A DNA stretch of 64,000 bases from Streptomyces sp. NBC_00490 (GCF_036013645.1 NZ_CP107869.1:10230001-10294000); one strand, 5' to 3'; shown: positions 25,498 to 34,744, counted from the stretch's first letter. Notes: a model not told the origin generated them from the letters alone. Translations and numbers: made by a program.

Positions 25498-26841
25498 TCA
25501 GTCGCCCAGGACTCGTCGAAGGTATGCGTTGCCGAAGCGCCGATCCGGATCGAGGCGGTCACGCAGTGCGGTGAATTCACCGAAGCGTGGATACGCCGCC
25601 GCGAAGTAGTCGGCGTCACGTGTGTGCAGCTTGCCCCAGTGCGGGCGTCCGCCGTGCGCGGTGAAGATGCGCTCCGCCGCGGCGAAGTACTCACGGAAGG
25701 GCATGCCCTGGTAGGTGTGGACGGCGATGTATCCGCTCTCACGGCCCGACGCCGTGGAGAGGGTGATGTCGTCCGCGGGTGCCGTACGCACTTCGACGGG
25801 AAAGCTGATCCGCAGATCCGAACGGTCAACCATGGCCTTCAACTCGCGCAGGGCGTCGATCAGTGCCTCGCGCGGGAGGGCGTACTCCATCTCGATCATC
25901 TTCACCCGGCGGGGGGATGTGAAGACCTTGTACGGGATGTCTGTGTAGCTGCGGGCGGAAAGAGCCCGGCTCGACACCCTCGCTATGGCCGGGACGGCGG
26001 CGGGCACGGCCCGCCCCAGCGTGTTGGCTGCCTGGAAAACACCGTTGGAGAGAAATTCGTCCTCGAACCAGCCTTTGAAACGGCCCATCGGGGCGAGCGG
26101 ACCTGTGCTGCGGTTGTTTCGCAGGGTGTTGCAGTTTCCGGTGTGCGGGAACCAGTAGAATTCGAAGTGATCGTTGGCCGCGTGGAGTTCGTCGAAGGTC
26201 GCGGTGACCGTGTCGAACGTCATCGGTTCGTCGTGCGCGGTGAGAAGGAACAGTGGTTCCACGGCGAACGTGATGGCACTGACAACCCCGAGCGCGCCCA
26301 GCCCGATGCGTGCAGCGGCGAACACGTCCGGGTTCTTTTTCTCGGAGCACGTGAGCAACGAGCCGTCCGCCGTCACCAGTTCAAGGCCGCGTATCTGGGC
26401 CGCGATCGCTGCCGAGCTGCGGCCCGTGCCATGGGTGCCCGTACTGGTCGCGCCGGCGACGGTCTGCTCCATGATGTCGCCCATGTTGGTGAGCGACAGA
26501 CCTTCCCGGGCCAGGGCGACGTTCAGGTCCCTGAGCCGTGTGCCCGCTTCCACGGTCACGGTTCCGGCCTCCCGGTCGATGGCGCGAATGCCGGTCAGGC
26601 GGTCAGGCCGTATCAGCACGCCCTCGGTCGCGGCAGCGGAGGTGAACGAGTGGCCGCTGCCGACGGGCTTCACCGGCAGGCCGTCCTCGGCCGCCTCGCG
26701 CACAACGGCGCAGAGCTCATCGACCGAGGTGGGTGCGACGTCCCTCACTGGGCGGGCCGTGACGTTCCCGGCCCAGTTCCGCCACACACTCCTGTTCGCG
26801 CGGTTCTTGCCCGTGTGCGCGCTGTAGCGGGTCGTTGCCAC
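25498..26841 (-). CDS. FAD-linked oxidase, D-arabinono-1,4-lactone oxidase family
   Basis: 447 residues. The N-terminal FAD-binding (PCMH) domain holds VKPVGSGHSFTSAAATEGVL and MEQTVAGATSTGTHGTG; the C-terminal ALO domain ends with RPHWGKLHT, the HWGK active-site motif shared by alditol and sugar-lactone oxidases. These enzymes oxidise a secondary or primary alcohol or lactone carbon with oxygen as acceptor, producing peroxide. There is no covalent-FAD His in the usual place that I can assign with confidence. A GTG start follows GGAGGAG. Within the leftward operon between MFS and P450 genes. Confidence 0.9.
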   Translation of the reverse strand: MATTRYSAHTGKNRANRSVWRNWAGNVTARPVRDVAPTSVDELCAVVREAAEDGLPVKPVGSGHSFTSAAATEGVLIRPDRLTGIRAIDREAGTVTVEAGTRLRDLNVALAREGLSLTNMGDIMEQTVAGATSTGTHGTGRSSAAIAAQIRGLELVTADGSLLTCSEKKNPDVFAAARIGLGALGVVSAITFAVEPLFLLTAHDEPMTFDTVTATFDELHAANDHFEFYWFPHTGNCNTLRNNRSTGPLAPMGRFKGWFEDEFLSNGVFQAANTLGRAVPAAVPAIARVSSRALSARSYTDIPYKVFTSPRRVKMIEMEYALPREALIDALRELKAMVDRSDLRISFPVEVRTAPADDITLSTASGRESGYIAVHTYQGMPFREYFAAAERIFTAHGGRPHWGKLHTRDADYFAAAYPRFGEFTALRDRLDPDRRFGNAYLRRVLGD

Positions 26842-26887
26842 GTCCTACTCCTCCTCGGTGAGCTGGGCGGTGGTGCCACGCGCGTAT

Positions 26888-28159
26888 CTAGCGGACGGAA
26901 CGGATGCGGTACACAAGAAGCGCTCCGACGGCGGCGGCCGCACCCACGAGCGCGAAGAGAAGCGGGTAGCCGTGTTGCGAACTGATGATCGCTCCGGCGA
27001 TCAACGGGGCGATTGCCGGGGGAACGACCGAGCCGATGTTCATGATGCCGAGGTCCTTGGCCCGGCTCTCGGCGTCGGGGAGCACTTGTGTGATGAGAGC
27101 CTGGTCGACGGCCATGTACGCACCGAAGCCGCCGCCCATGAGAGCGGATGCCACCATCATGACGGTGAGGCTCGGGGCGCTCGCCAGCAGGAAGCCGGAA
27201 GCAGCCTGGAGCAGCGCCGCCAAGGCGACGAAGATCCGTCGTCGGCCGAGGCGGTCGGACAGCACACCGGCGGCGGCGGTGGCCACAAGGCCGGCCAGGA
27301 GATAGAGAACGGTGCAGACCAGCAGGCTGCCGGCCGGATCGGTGACGTTGAGATCGTCGGTGAGGAAGTAGAGCGTGTAACACGTGCCCAGTGAGTTCGC
27401 CAGATTGACCAGGAGGCGTCCGCCGAAGGCCCAGGCGAATTCCCGGTTCCTGAGCGAGCTGCCCATCGATGCGAGCAGTTCCCCGATGCTGAGCGGCGTC
27501 TCGGCGTTGAAGGCGATGTCGCGATGGGCGGCCAGGAACGGCACCAGGCAGACGATCAGCAGGACCGCGATGACGGCGAACCCGGACATGGGGGAGAGTC
27601 CGAAAGCCGATACGAGGGCGATGCCGACGACCACGCCGAGGGCCTGGGGACCGTAGATGGCGCTGGAGATCATGCCGCGTTGGTCTTCGGGTACGCGGTC
27701 GGCGATGATGGCGGTGAGCCCGGCGGTGGCTGCGCTGAGACCGATCATGCTGGCCGCCCACGCCACGACCACACCGGTCACGGTGGTCTGCGCGCCGGTG
27801 ACGATCAGCCCGACGGCGAAGGCGACAGCGCCCGCCGTGAGCCAGAGTCTGCGCCGGCCGAAGCGGCTGCGGGAGCGGTCGCACAGGGCGCCGCACAGGG
27901 GCAGGGCGACGAGTGCGACCAGCCCGGAGACACCGTTGACGACGGCGAAGTCGTAGACCTTCGAGGCCGGATCGATCGCCTCCAGCTGCTGGGGGAGCAG
28001 CAGTTGGAGGGGGACGAGGTTTGCCATCCAGAAGCCGAACCACACCAGGCCGTACAGACTGGTCCAGCGGCGCGAGACGGGCTCGGCCGGTCCTTGGCCG
28101 GTGGCCGGGCCGAGGGGGCTTGCAAGGGCAGGAGCGGGGGAGTTGAAGTCGGGGAGCAT
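26888..28159 (-). CDS. MFS transporter
   Basis: 423 residues with about 12 hydrophobic segments. After a soluble N-terminus of 30 residues, helices begin at SLYGLVWFGFWMANLVPLQL. The MFS loop 2-3 motif is LCDRSRSRFGRRRLW, and its counterpart in the second half is GVLSDRLGRRRIFVA. Substrate import for the catabolic genes around it is the natural role, but the direction and substrate cannot be read. The ATG at 28159 has GGAAG five bases before. It sits between the ALO-type oxidase and the aldolase-like gene, 42-46 bp from each. Confidence 0.88.
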   Translation of the reverse strand: MLPDFNSPAPALASPLGPATGQGPAEPVSRRWTSLYGLVWFGFWMANLVPLQLLLPQQLEAIDPASKVYDFAVVNGVSGLVALVALPLCGALCDRSRSRFGRRRLWLTAGAVAFAVGLIVTGAQTTVTGVVVAWAASMIGLSAATAGLTAIIADRVPEDQRGMISSAIYGPQALGVVVGIALVSAFGLSPMSGFAVIAVLLIVCLVPFLAAHRDIAFNAETPLSIGELLASMGSSLRNREFAWAFGGRLLVNLANSLGTCYTLYFLTDDLNVTDPAGSLLVCTVLYLLAGLVATAAAGVLSDRLGRRRIFVALAALLQAASGFLLASAPSLTVMMVASALMGGGFGAYMAVDQALITQVLPDAESRAKDLGIMNIGSVVPPAIAPLIAGAIISSQHGYPLLFALVGAAAAVGALLVYRIRSVR

Positions 28160-28201
28160 CGGGCTTCCGGGAGAAGGTGGGCCGCGGATGGGGCAGATGG
28201 G

Positions 28202-29455
28202 TCAGAGGAAGGCGTGTCCTTCACCCCGGTACGTGGGGGCCTGGCCGACGATTTCGCTGCCGGACACCAGGTGGAGGGTGTTCACCCGCTCGCACAGTTC
28301 GCCGGCTTTGGCGTGCCGGAACCACACGTGGTCGCCGAGGCGCAGTCCGTGAGCTGCCGGACCGAGCACCGGTGTCTGCACTTCCCCCGCTCCTTCCAGC
28401 GGGTTCATCCGCAGGCCCCGGGGCCAGCTGAGAGTGGGCAGACGGTCGCGGCCGGGCGGGCCGGAGGCGACCCAGCCGCCCCCGAGTACGGTGGCGATCT
28501 TGTCCGTGGGACGGCGTACGACCGACATGACGAAGTAGGCGGCGGGCCGGGGACGGAAGCGTCGGTAGAAGTCGAACAACCCCGGTCCGTACAGGCCCGA
28601 ACCCGCGCCGATCTCGGTGATGACGTGCTCGGCCGAGGTCTGCTCCACGGAGCCGGTGCCGCCGCCGTTGACGAACTCCAGGGGGGCGACGGTCTGGACT
28701 GCGGCGATCGCGGCGGCGCGCCGGTCGGCCAGTTCACGTGCCGACAGACGCTGCATGGCACGGAGCGCCGCGCGCTTGAGAGGGGATCCGGGCTGGTTGT
28801 CGCCCATGCCGGCGATCTGTCCTTCGTAGGACATGACCCCGGCCAGGTGGAACCCCTGATGGCTCTGGATCGCCCGGGCAAGCGTGGCGGCCTGGTGCGG
28901 GGTGTGCACGGGGGAGCGGTAGGGGCCCAGGTGGATGCGCCCGTCGGCCAGTTCCAGGGAGGCGTCCAGATCGATGCACAGCCGCAGAGGGGGGCGGGTG
29001 GCACCGACGGCCTCGTCGATGAAGTCCAGCTGGGCGACGGAGTCGATCATGAGGGTGATGCGTGAGGCCGCTCGCTCGTCCTTGGCCAGCTGCTGCAACG
29101 CGGTGCGGTCCGCGGTCGGGTAGCCGATGACCACGTCCTCGTGGTCCTCGGCCAGCCACAGGGCTTCGGGCAGGGTGAAGGCGAGGATGCCCCGGTAGCC
29201 CTGGTGCTGGAGGACGCGCTGGATCAGGTGGCGGCTGCGGACCGACTTGCTGGCCAGGCGGATGGTGGCGCTGCCGCCCGTGCGGTGTATGAGATCGCCG
29301 GCGTTGGCGTCGAAGGCGTCGAGGTCCACCACGGCGAACGGCGGGTCCAAGTGCTGGGTGGCCCGCTCCAGTTGGGCCATCCGGACCTCGCTGAAGCCGG
29401 CCATGGTGGAGGCGGCCGATTTCACGTCCGGCCAGGACGCCACATGTGCGCTCAC
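28202..29455 (-). CDS. PLP-dependent amino acid deaminase/aldolase-like (D-threonine aldolase fold)
   Basis: 417 residues. The N-terminal alanine-racemase-like barrel binds PLP through the Lys in IRLASKSVRSRHLI, followed by GYRGILAFTLPEALWLA; the C-terminal part (PTLSWPRGLRMNPLEGAGEV, LGDHVWFRHAKAGELCERVN) holds the conserved HxxxxEL/C metal-ligand pattern known from D-threonine aldolase relatives. Family members cleave beta-hydroxy amino acids or deaminate them. A GTG at 29455 follows AAAGGG. Its place in this operon suggests cleavage of a hydroxylated intermediate, an inference only. Confidence 0.8.
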   Translation of the reverse strand: MSAHVASWPDVKSAASTMAGFSEVRMAQLERATQHLDPPFAVVDLDAFDANAGDLIHRTGGSATIRLASKSVRSRHLIQRVLQHQGYRGILAFTLPEALWLAEDHEDVVIGYPTADRTALQQLAKDERAASRITLMIDSVAQLDFIDEAVGATRPPLRLCIDLDASLELADGRIHLGPYRSPVHTPHQAATLARAIQSHQGFHLAGVMSYEGQIAGMGDNQPGSPLKRAALRAMQRLSARELADRRAAAIAAVQTVAPLEFVNGGGTGSVEQTSAEHVITEIGAGSGLYGPGLFDFYRRFRPRPAAYFVMSVVRRPTDKIATVLGGGWVASGPPGRDRLPTLSWPRGLRMNPLEGAGEVQTPVLGPAAHGLRLGDHVWFRHAKAGELCERVNTLHLVSGSEIVGQAPTYRGEGHAFL

Positions 29456-29516
29456 ATCCGCACCCTTTCTCGGTAGTTCAGTGGACCGGCCTGGTAAGCG
29501 GCGGCCGGGAACCGCG

Positions 29517-30383
29517 TCAGATGGTCGAGCGGTCCGAAGGCCGCGCCGCATCGGACCGGCGGCGGCCCGTGGGGGTGATGATCCGCTCTCGTTGCTTTCT
29601 TCCCTTGGCCTCGGCGAGCGGGATCACCCATCGCATCAGGCGGGGGAAGACGCCGGCGATCCGCTGGACGCGTCCGCCCAGGGGAGGGAACACGACCTCG
29701 ACCGGCTTGGAGACGATCGCGTCGACGACGGTCTTGGCGATCTCCTCTGGTGCGTAGGACTTCTCGGCGAAGGAGATGGCGCAAGCGGGGTCGGCCAGTT
29801 CCTGCTCAAGCATGTCCGTGCGCGTGGACGGGGGATGAATGATCGTGAAGTCCAGTGGCCCGTCGCGTTCCTCCAGGGCCACGCTGTGATGGAAGGCCCG
29901 CAGCCCGTGCTTCGAGCCGCAGTACGTCGCGTATCCGGGCAGCGGGAGGAACGACGTCATGCTGCAGACTGTGATGATGTGGCCGCGGCCCTGCACGGTC
30001 ATCCGCTCGATCGCCGTGCAGGTGCCGGTGATGGCGCCGAGCAGGTTGACCTCCAGGATGTCGCGGTGCTGTTGGGGGCCGAGGTCACTTGCGTGACCGG
30101 TGTGGGTGATGCCGGCGTTGTTGACCAGCACGTCGACGGCTCCGAACGCGGCCTCCGTTGCTTCGAAGGCTTTGACCCAAGCCGCCGGATTCCGGATGTC
30201 CAGGACACAGCCGGCGGCCCGGCTGCCCAGGCTGAGCGCCCTGGCCCGTACCGCCTGCTCGTTGACATCGGACAGCATCACGCGGTGCCCGCGTGCGACC
30301 GCCGACTGCGCGATCGCGGCCCCGATGCCGGAGGCTGCGCCGGTGACGAGAAGGACCCGGCTGTTTTCAGACACTTCGCTCAT
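29517..30383 (-). CDS. Short-chain dehydrogenase/reductase
   Basis: 288 residues. Rossmann loop TGAASGIG, then NNAG, catalytic Ser in VCSMTSFLPLPG and the Tyr-x-x-x-Lys pair in YATYCGSKHG. The Asp at LSDVNE favours NAD(H). The C-terminus (VVFPPLGGRVQRIAGVFPRL) has the extension of the larger SDR-type fatty-acyl or steroid-like group. Oxidises or reduces an alcohol/ketone of unknown identity. The ATG at 30383 follows AGGAGA at a slightly long distance. Second gene of the leftward operon. Confidence 0.9.
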   Translation of the reverse strand: MSEVSENSRVLLVTGAASGIGAAIAQSAVARGHRVMLSDVNEQAVRARALSLGSRAAGCVLDIRNPAAWVKAFEATEAAFGAVDVLVNNAGITHTGHASDLGPQQHRDILEVNLLGAITGTCTAIERMTVQGRGHIITVCSMTSFLPLPGYATYCGSKHGLRAFHHSVALEERDGPLDFTIIHPPSTRTDMLEQELADPACAISFAEKSYAPEEIAKTVVDAIVSKPVEVVFPPLGGRVQRIAGVFPRLMRWVIPLAEAKGRKQRERIITPTGRRRSDAARPSDRSTI

Positions 30384-30459
30384 GGCCAACAGAGTCTCCT
30401 GGTCGTATGTCCAAGTCAACTGTCCGATACGAGATTGTCCTCGGTTGTTACTTGGGGAT

Positions 30460-31431
30460 TCACAGCCGGAGCATCTCGATGCGGCCACCGTTCAGCTCTG
30501 CGGCACGGACGGGATCGTCGGTCGGCACGGTCGCGGCGAACAGGGTGCGCCCGTCTTGACCTGCGACCAGGCAGCTCAGGGTGTTCTGGCTCGTCGTGAC
30601 CCGGTCGAGGACGCGGCCGCCCTCGGCCACGCGCACGCATTCGCCGCGCAGTGCGTTCGCGATCCACATCGTCTCGCCGTCGCTGTGCCAGGCGATGCCG
30701 TCGGGGGCGATCGGTGAGGCGGAGCGCTTGGCGATGGCCGGGTGGTCCAAGAGCGCCGAGATCCTTCGGGCGATCCGGCCGAGAAGCCCCGGATGGTTCA
30801 CCGCATGCCACAGGAACGGTGAGATCAGCGGGGCCCAGGGGCGCGGCTCCCCGAGTGTGCCGTCGGGGAGCACGGGGAAGGCGGTGAGCCGCATGGCCAG
30901 GGTTTCGGCCGCCACCATGGTGGTGCCGTTGCCCGTCAGGACGCAGCCGTTGGGGAAGAGCACCGGCTCGGTCACCCCGAGCAGGGTCCCGTCCGCAGCC
31001 AGGCACGCGATCGGCGCCTTCGTCGGGCCGGGCGGCGCGTAGAGCATGGCGTTCGCGTGCTCGCGGGCGAACGCGTGGTAGTCAAAGCCGAAGTTGCCCA
31101 CGTATGCACGCCCGTGCGGGTCGACGAGCATGTCGTTGACCGGGCCGCCGACAAGGTGCCGCAGATCCGCGTGCTCGACGAGCTCGCCGTCTGCTTCCAG
31201 TCGGTACACGACGCCTCCGTCCATGGAGGCGACGAGCATGCGCCCGTCCGGAAGCCAGCCGAGTCCGCCGGCCCGGCCGGGAACCTTGAGGACCGTCTCG
31301 GCCTCTCCCGTGCCGTCCCAGCGGTGCACCGTGCCGTGTGCCAGGTCGGAGAACCACAGGGCTCCCTGATGCCAGCGCAGTGACTCGGGAACGCCGAAGC
31401 CGCTCAACGCGACTGATGTCGTCCGCTTCAT
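30460..31431 (-). CDS. SMP-30/gluconolactonase-type hydrolase
   Basis: 323 residues, six-bladed beta-propeller. Metal-binding positions are recognisable: Glu in PESLRWHQGALWFSD, Asn in GGPVNDMLVDPHGRAYVGNF, Asn in EPVLFPNGCVLT, and Asp in SPIAPDGIAWHSDG. Family members open lactones or phosphotriesters with a divalent metal. It fits a lactone intermediate made by the ALO-type oxidase. ATG at 31431 has AAGGAG at ideal distance. First gene of the leftward operon, divergent from the aldehyde dehydrogenase with 143 bp between. Confidence 0.9.
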   Translation of the reverse strand: MKRTTSVALSGFGVPESLRWHQGALWFSDLAHGTVHRWDGTGEAETVLKVPGRAGGLGWLPDGRMLVASMDGGVVYRLEADGELVEHADLRHLVGGPVNDMLVDPHGRAYVGNFGFDYHAFAREHANAMLYAPPGPTKAPIACLAADGTLLGVTEPVLFPNGCVLTGNGTTMVAAETLAMRLTAFPVLPDGTLGEPRPWAPLISPFLWHAVNHPGLLGRIARRISALLDHPAIAKRSASPIAPDGIAWHSDGETMWIANALRGECVRVAEGGRVLDRVTTSQNTLSCLVAGQDGRTLFAATVPTDDPVRAAELNGGRIEMLRL

Positions 31432-31495
31432 TCCAGCAGCTCCTTGGTGACGGGCCTTGGGCGTGGTGTCTCTGCCGCACAATAAGTTGGTCATC

Positions 31496-31519
31496 TGTAC
31501 AAGACGCTTGACTTGTACG
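31496..31519. promoter_or_regulatory. Palindromic operator in the divergent catabolic promoter
   Basis: TGTACAAG, eight bases, CTTGTACG: 7 of 8 positions pair. It sits midway between the two divergent operons and suits a dimeric TetR- or GntR-type repressor. Which regulator binds is unknown; the nearby TetR gene has a different palindrome in front of it. Confidence 0.6.
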
Positions 31520-31574
31520 GGTGACCGTCTCATTCTGGGCAGACCGAAGTCAACGTTCCGGCAGGAGTTTTTCC

Positions 31575-33116
31575 GTGGCTCAGACTCGATCGCTCACGCC
31601 CGACGGCGCCCGGGCGGACGCACACATCGCAGTGGACAACCCGGCCACCGGAGCAGTGGTCGGCCACGTCGCAGACGCGTCGGCGCAGGAGGTGGCGCAA
31701 GCGGTTGCACGAGCCCGGCGGGCGCAGCCGGGCTGGGCTGAACTGAGCGCCCGAAGCCGTGCGGAATTCTTTACACGCGGTCGTCGGTGGCTGCTGACTC
31801 ACCGGCAGGAGATCATCGACTCCATCGTCGCGGAGAACGGCAAGGCGGAAGAGGACGCGATCGTCGAGATCGTCTACTGCGTCAGCGCCTTCGCTTACTG
31901 GGCCAAGCGGGCACGGCACTTCCTCGCCGAGACGAAGATCCGCTCGCTCTCGCCGTTCGTGCTCGGGCGCAGCATGTACACCCGGCGGGTCCCCCTCGGT
32001 GTCGTCGGAGTCATCGGCCCCTGGAACAACCCGTTGATCAACTCCTTCGGTGACGCCATCCCGGCCCTGGCCGCCGGCAACGCCGTCGTCCTCAAACCCT
32101 CGGAGTACACACCGCTGACCGCGCTGCTCATGGAGAAGATGACCCGTGAGTGCGGCTGGCCCAAGGACGTCTTCCAGGTCGTGACCGGCGCCGGCGCCAC
32201 CGGCCAGGCCCTGGTCGACACCGCCGACTTCGTGATGTTCACCGGATCCACGAAGACCGGCCGGGCCGTCGCCGCGCGGGCGGGCGAGCGGCTCGTCCCG
32301 TGCTCACTCGAACTCGGCGGCAAGGACGCTCTGATCGTGCTGGCCGATGCCTCGCTGGAGCGGGCGGTGAACGTCACCCTGCACGGTGCTCTGTGCAACG
32401 GGGGGCAGATGTGCACCTCGGTGGAGCGCGTCTATGTCGAGGAGCCGGTGTACGACGCGTTCGTCGCCAGGCTGCGCCAGCGGTTCGAGGAGGTCACCTC
32501 CGGCAGGCCGGCAGGGCTGGGCAGCACCGATGTGGGCGCCATGACCTTCCCGCCTCAGATGCCGATCGTCGAGGACCACGTCAAGGACGCCGTGAGCCGA
32601 GGAGCGCGCGTCCTTGTAGGGGGCCACGCCGCCCCCGGCCCGGGCCGGTTCTTCGAACCCACGCTGCTCGTCGACGTCGACCACACCATGAAATGCATGC
32701 GTGAGGAGACCTTCGGACCCACGCTGCCCGTGATGAAGGTCGCAAGTGCCGAGGAGGCCGTCCGGCTCGTCAACGACAGCACCTACGGCCTGCAGGCCTC
32801 CATCATCAGCTCGAACATGAAGCGTGCCCGACACCTCGCCGAGCGTCTCGAGGCAGGCTGCGTCACCATCAACGACGCCCAGACCAACTACATGGCCTTC
32901 GGCCTGCCCATGGGCGGCTGGAAGGAGTCGGGCCTCGGCGTACGGCACGGCGCCGAAGGAATCCGCAAGTACACCAGGCTCCAGGCCGTCAGCGTGAACC
33001 GCTTCCCGACCCGCCGCGACCTTCACATGATCCCGTTCGACCCCTCGGCCTACCGGTCCATCCTGCGCCTGGTGGACCTCATGTACGGCAACCGCCTGCG
33101 CCGCCGGAGCAAGTAA
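31575..33116 (+). CDS. Aldehyde dehydrogenase family protein
   Basis: 513 residues from GTG 31575, set by GGCAGGAG upstream; an earlier in-frame codon has no such site. NAD(P)-dependent oxidation of an aldehyde to the acid: GVVGVIGPWNNPL and FTGSTKTGR (cofactor), LELGGKDALIV (general base Glu) and CNGGQMCTSVERVYV with the catalytic Cys. The Asn of PWNNP and EETFGPTLPVM complete the set. The C-terminal extension (PSAYRSILRLVDLMYGNRLR) is found in the succinate-semialdehyde-like and coniferyl/steroid-type branch. Leads a rightward operon with a class II aldolase. Confidence 0.92.
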   Translation: MAQTRSLTPDGARADAHIAVDNPATGAVVGHVADASAQEVAQAVARARRAQPGWAELSARSRAEFFTRGRRWLLTHRQEIIDSIVAENGKAEEDAIVEIVYCVSAFAYWAKRARHFLAETKIRSLSPFVLGRSMYTRRVPLGVVGVIGPWNNPLINSFGDAIPALAAGNAVVLKPSEYTPLTALLMEKMTRECGWPKDVFQVVTGAGATGQALVDTADFVMFTGSTKTGRAVAARAGERLVPCSLELGGKDALIVLADASLERAVNVTLHGALCNGGQMCTSVERVYVEEPVYDAFVARLRQRFEEVTSGRPAGLGSTDVGAMTFPPQMPIVEDHVKDAVSRGARVLVGGHAAPGPGRFFEPTLLVDVDHTMKCMREETFGPTLPVMKVASAEEAVRLVNDSTYGLQASIISSNMKRARHLAERLEAGCVTINDAQTNYMAFGLPMGGWKESGLGVRHGAEGIRKYTRLQAVSVNRFPTRRDLHMIPFDPSAYRSILRLVDLMYGNRLRRRSK

Positions 33117-33156
33117 CCGCGCCACCGCCCACCAGATCACGAAAGGCCAGATCCCG

Positions 33157-33963
33157 ATGACCACGACACCCGCCGCCCCGCACATGTCCGTCGGCGCCAT
33201 GCCCGAGGGCGTCACCCTGCCGCTGCCCCAGCAGAACCTGAGCACCGAGGAGGAGCGTCAGGTCCGCAAGCAGGAACTCGCGGCCGCCTTCCGCCTGTTC
33301 GCTCGCTTCGGCTTCTCCGAGGGCGTGGCCGGACACATCACGGCCCGCGATCCGGAGAACCCCTCGGCCTTCTGGGTCAACCCCTTCGGGATGTCGTTCA
33401 GCCAGATCCGCGTCTCCGACCTGATCCTCGTCGACCATGACGGCAAGCTCCTGGAGGGCAAACGCCCGGTCAACAACGCCGCGTTCTGTATCCACTCCGA
33501 GGTGCACCGGGCCAGGCCGGATACGGTCGCTGCCGCACACACCCACTCCCTGCACGGCAAGGCCTTCTCCAGCCTCAGCGTCCCGCTCGAGCCGATCACC
33601 CAGGACGCCTGTGCCTTCTTCGAGGACCACGGCATCTACTCCGACTACCGCGGAGTGGTGAACGACACCGAGGAAGGCCGACGGATCGGTGTGGCGCTGG
33701 GCAAGGGAAAGGCCGTCGTTCTGCAGAACCACGGGCTGCTCACGGTCGGGGCCTCCGTCGCCGAGGCGGCCTGGTACTTCATCACCATGGAACGCTCCTG
33801 CCAGGCGCAGCTGCTGGCCATGGCCGCGGGTGAACCGAAGCTCATCGATGCGGAAACAGCGCGGATGGTGAGGGACCAGATCTCCGGCCCCCTCCCGGGC
33901 TGGTTCCAGTTCCGCCCCCTGTGGGACCAGATCACCGCAGACCAGCCCGACCTGTTCGACTGA
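33157..33963 (+). CDS. Class II aldolase/adducin-family protein
   Basis: 268 residues. Zn-binding His-x-His is in AAHTHSLHGKAFSS, with a third His in VVLQNHGLLTVG; GVAGHITARDPENP and WVNPFGMSFSQIRVSDLILV are standard for the fold. Members cleave or decarboxylate small hydroxylated compounds. The larger-size group with a C-terminal GPLPGWFQFRPLWDQI is often called a dehydratase/decarboxylase-like class II aldolase; the reaction here is not known. Ends 27 bp before a strong terminator. Confidence 0.88.
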   Translation: MTTTPAAPHMSVGAMPEGVTLPLPQQNLSTEEERQVRKQELAAAFRLFARFGFSEGVAGHITARDPENPSAFWVNPFGMSFSQIRVSDLILVDHDGKLLEGKRPVNNAAFCIHSEVHRARPDTVAAAHTHSLHGKAFSSLSVPLEPITQDACAFFEDHGIYSDYRGVVNDTEEGRRIGVALGKGKAVVLQNHGLLTVGASVAEAAWYFITMERSCQAQLLAMAAGEPKLIDAETARMVRDQISGPLPGWFQFRPLWDQITADQPDLFD

Positions 33964-33990
33964 CATGACGCGCTGATCCTAGGAAGCCAA

Positions 33991-34037
33991 GTCGGGTGGG
34001 TGCGGCGGCTGCGGCCGCCGCACCCACCCGACTTTTT
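33991..34037. terminator. Strong rho-independent terminator
   Basis: A perfect 19-bp stem beginning GTCGGGTGGGTGCGG with a four-base loop (TGCG), followed by TTTTT. It lies between convergent genes and ends the class II aldolase operon. Confidence 0.95.
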
Positions 34038-34103
34038 GGTGTGGCCGCCATGCGACGAGGGGGTGGCCAGAGCCGGTGAGCGTGCGCTCACCGGCGACTC
34101 ACC

Positions 34104-34703
34104 TCACGCGTCCTTGGCGGCGAGGCTCATGAGGTGCTCGCCGGTCAGGCGGAGCACCGCGCGGGTGTTCTCGCTGTTACGGTCGGCCAGCCAGCACAGC
34201 GTGACACCGTCCAGCACCGCGTTGAGGTAGCGGGCCAGAACGGGAAGGGGCACCGTCCACTTGATGCCCGCGCTCGCGGCAGCTTCAGCGAGGAGCTGCT
34301 CATGGACTTCCAGGTAATGCTCGTACTGCCGGCGGGCCAGATCCTCAAAGCCCTCCTGACGCAACGCGTAATGGGCGAGTTCGTACCCCACCTGATGCTC
34401 TCCCGGGCTGAGCTCAACTCCCTCCCAGAAGGCGAAGAGGCTCCTGGCGATGCGTGCGCCGAGGTCGCCCTCTCCCTCGAACACGTTCCGGGCCTTTGCC
34501 ACGCCGCTGTCCGTGATACGGGTGATGACTTCCTGGAGGAGTTCCTCACGTGAGTTGAAGCAGTAGTGGAAAACGCCCAGCGGCATCTTCGCCTCGTTGA
34601 CGACAGCGCGTGTCGTGGTCTTGACGACTCCGTCGCGGACCATGACGCGGAACGCCGCGGCGATGAGTTCTTCCCGTCGATCCTTCGCTGCCATGCGAGA
34701 CAT
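34104..34703 (-). CDS. TetR-family regulator
   Basis: 199 residues from ATG 34703 (or 34694). The N-terminal helix-turn-helix (REELIAAAFRVMVRDGVVKT, TTRAVVNEAKMPLGVFHYCF) is the TetR signature; the C-terminal ligand domain (HQVGYELAHYALRQEGFEDL) resembles the BetI-like/TetR_C type. It converges with the class II aldolase and has a palindrome just upstream of its start, so autoregulation is likely. Being next to the P450 island it may control it, but the palindrome in the island's promoter has a different sequence. Confidence 0.88.
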   Translation of the reverse strand: MSRMAAKDRREELIAAAFRVMVRDGVVKTTTRAVVNEAKMPLGVFHYCFNSREELLQEVITRITDSGVAKARNVFEGEGDLGARIARSLFAFWEGVELSPGEHQVGYELAHYALRQEGFEDLARRQYEHYLEVHEQLLAEAAASAGIKWTVPLPVLARYLNAVLDGVTLCWLADRNSENTRAVLRLTGEHLMSLAAKDA

Positions 34704-34723
34704 TCGGTCCACCGTTTCATCAA

Positions 34724-34740
34724 GAGTGAAATGCTCACTC
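34724..34740. promoter_or_regulatory. Palindrome upstream of tetR gene
   Basis: GAGTGAAATGCTCACTC, perfect 6-bp arms around five bases, 21 bp upstream of the TetR start. Probable autoregulatory operator. Confidence 0.65.
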
Positions 34741-34744
34741 CATG

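Noticed and set aside
33079..33966. Minus-strand open frame across the class II aldolase gene
   Set aside because: Exact antisense of a gene with clear zinc-binding motifs.
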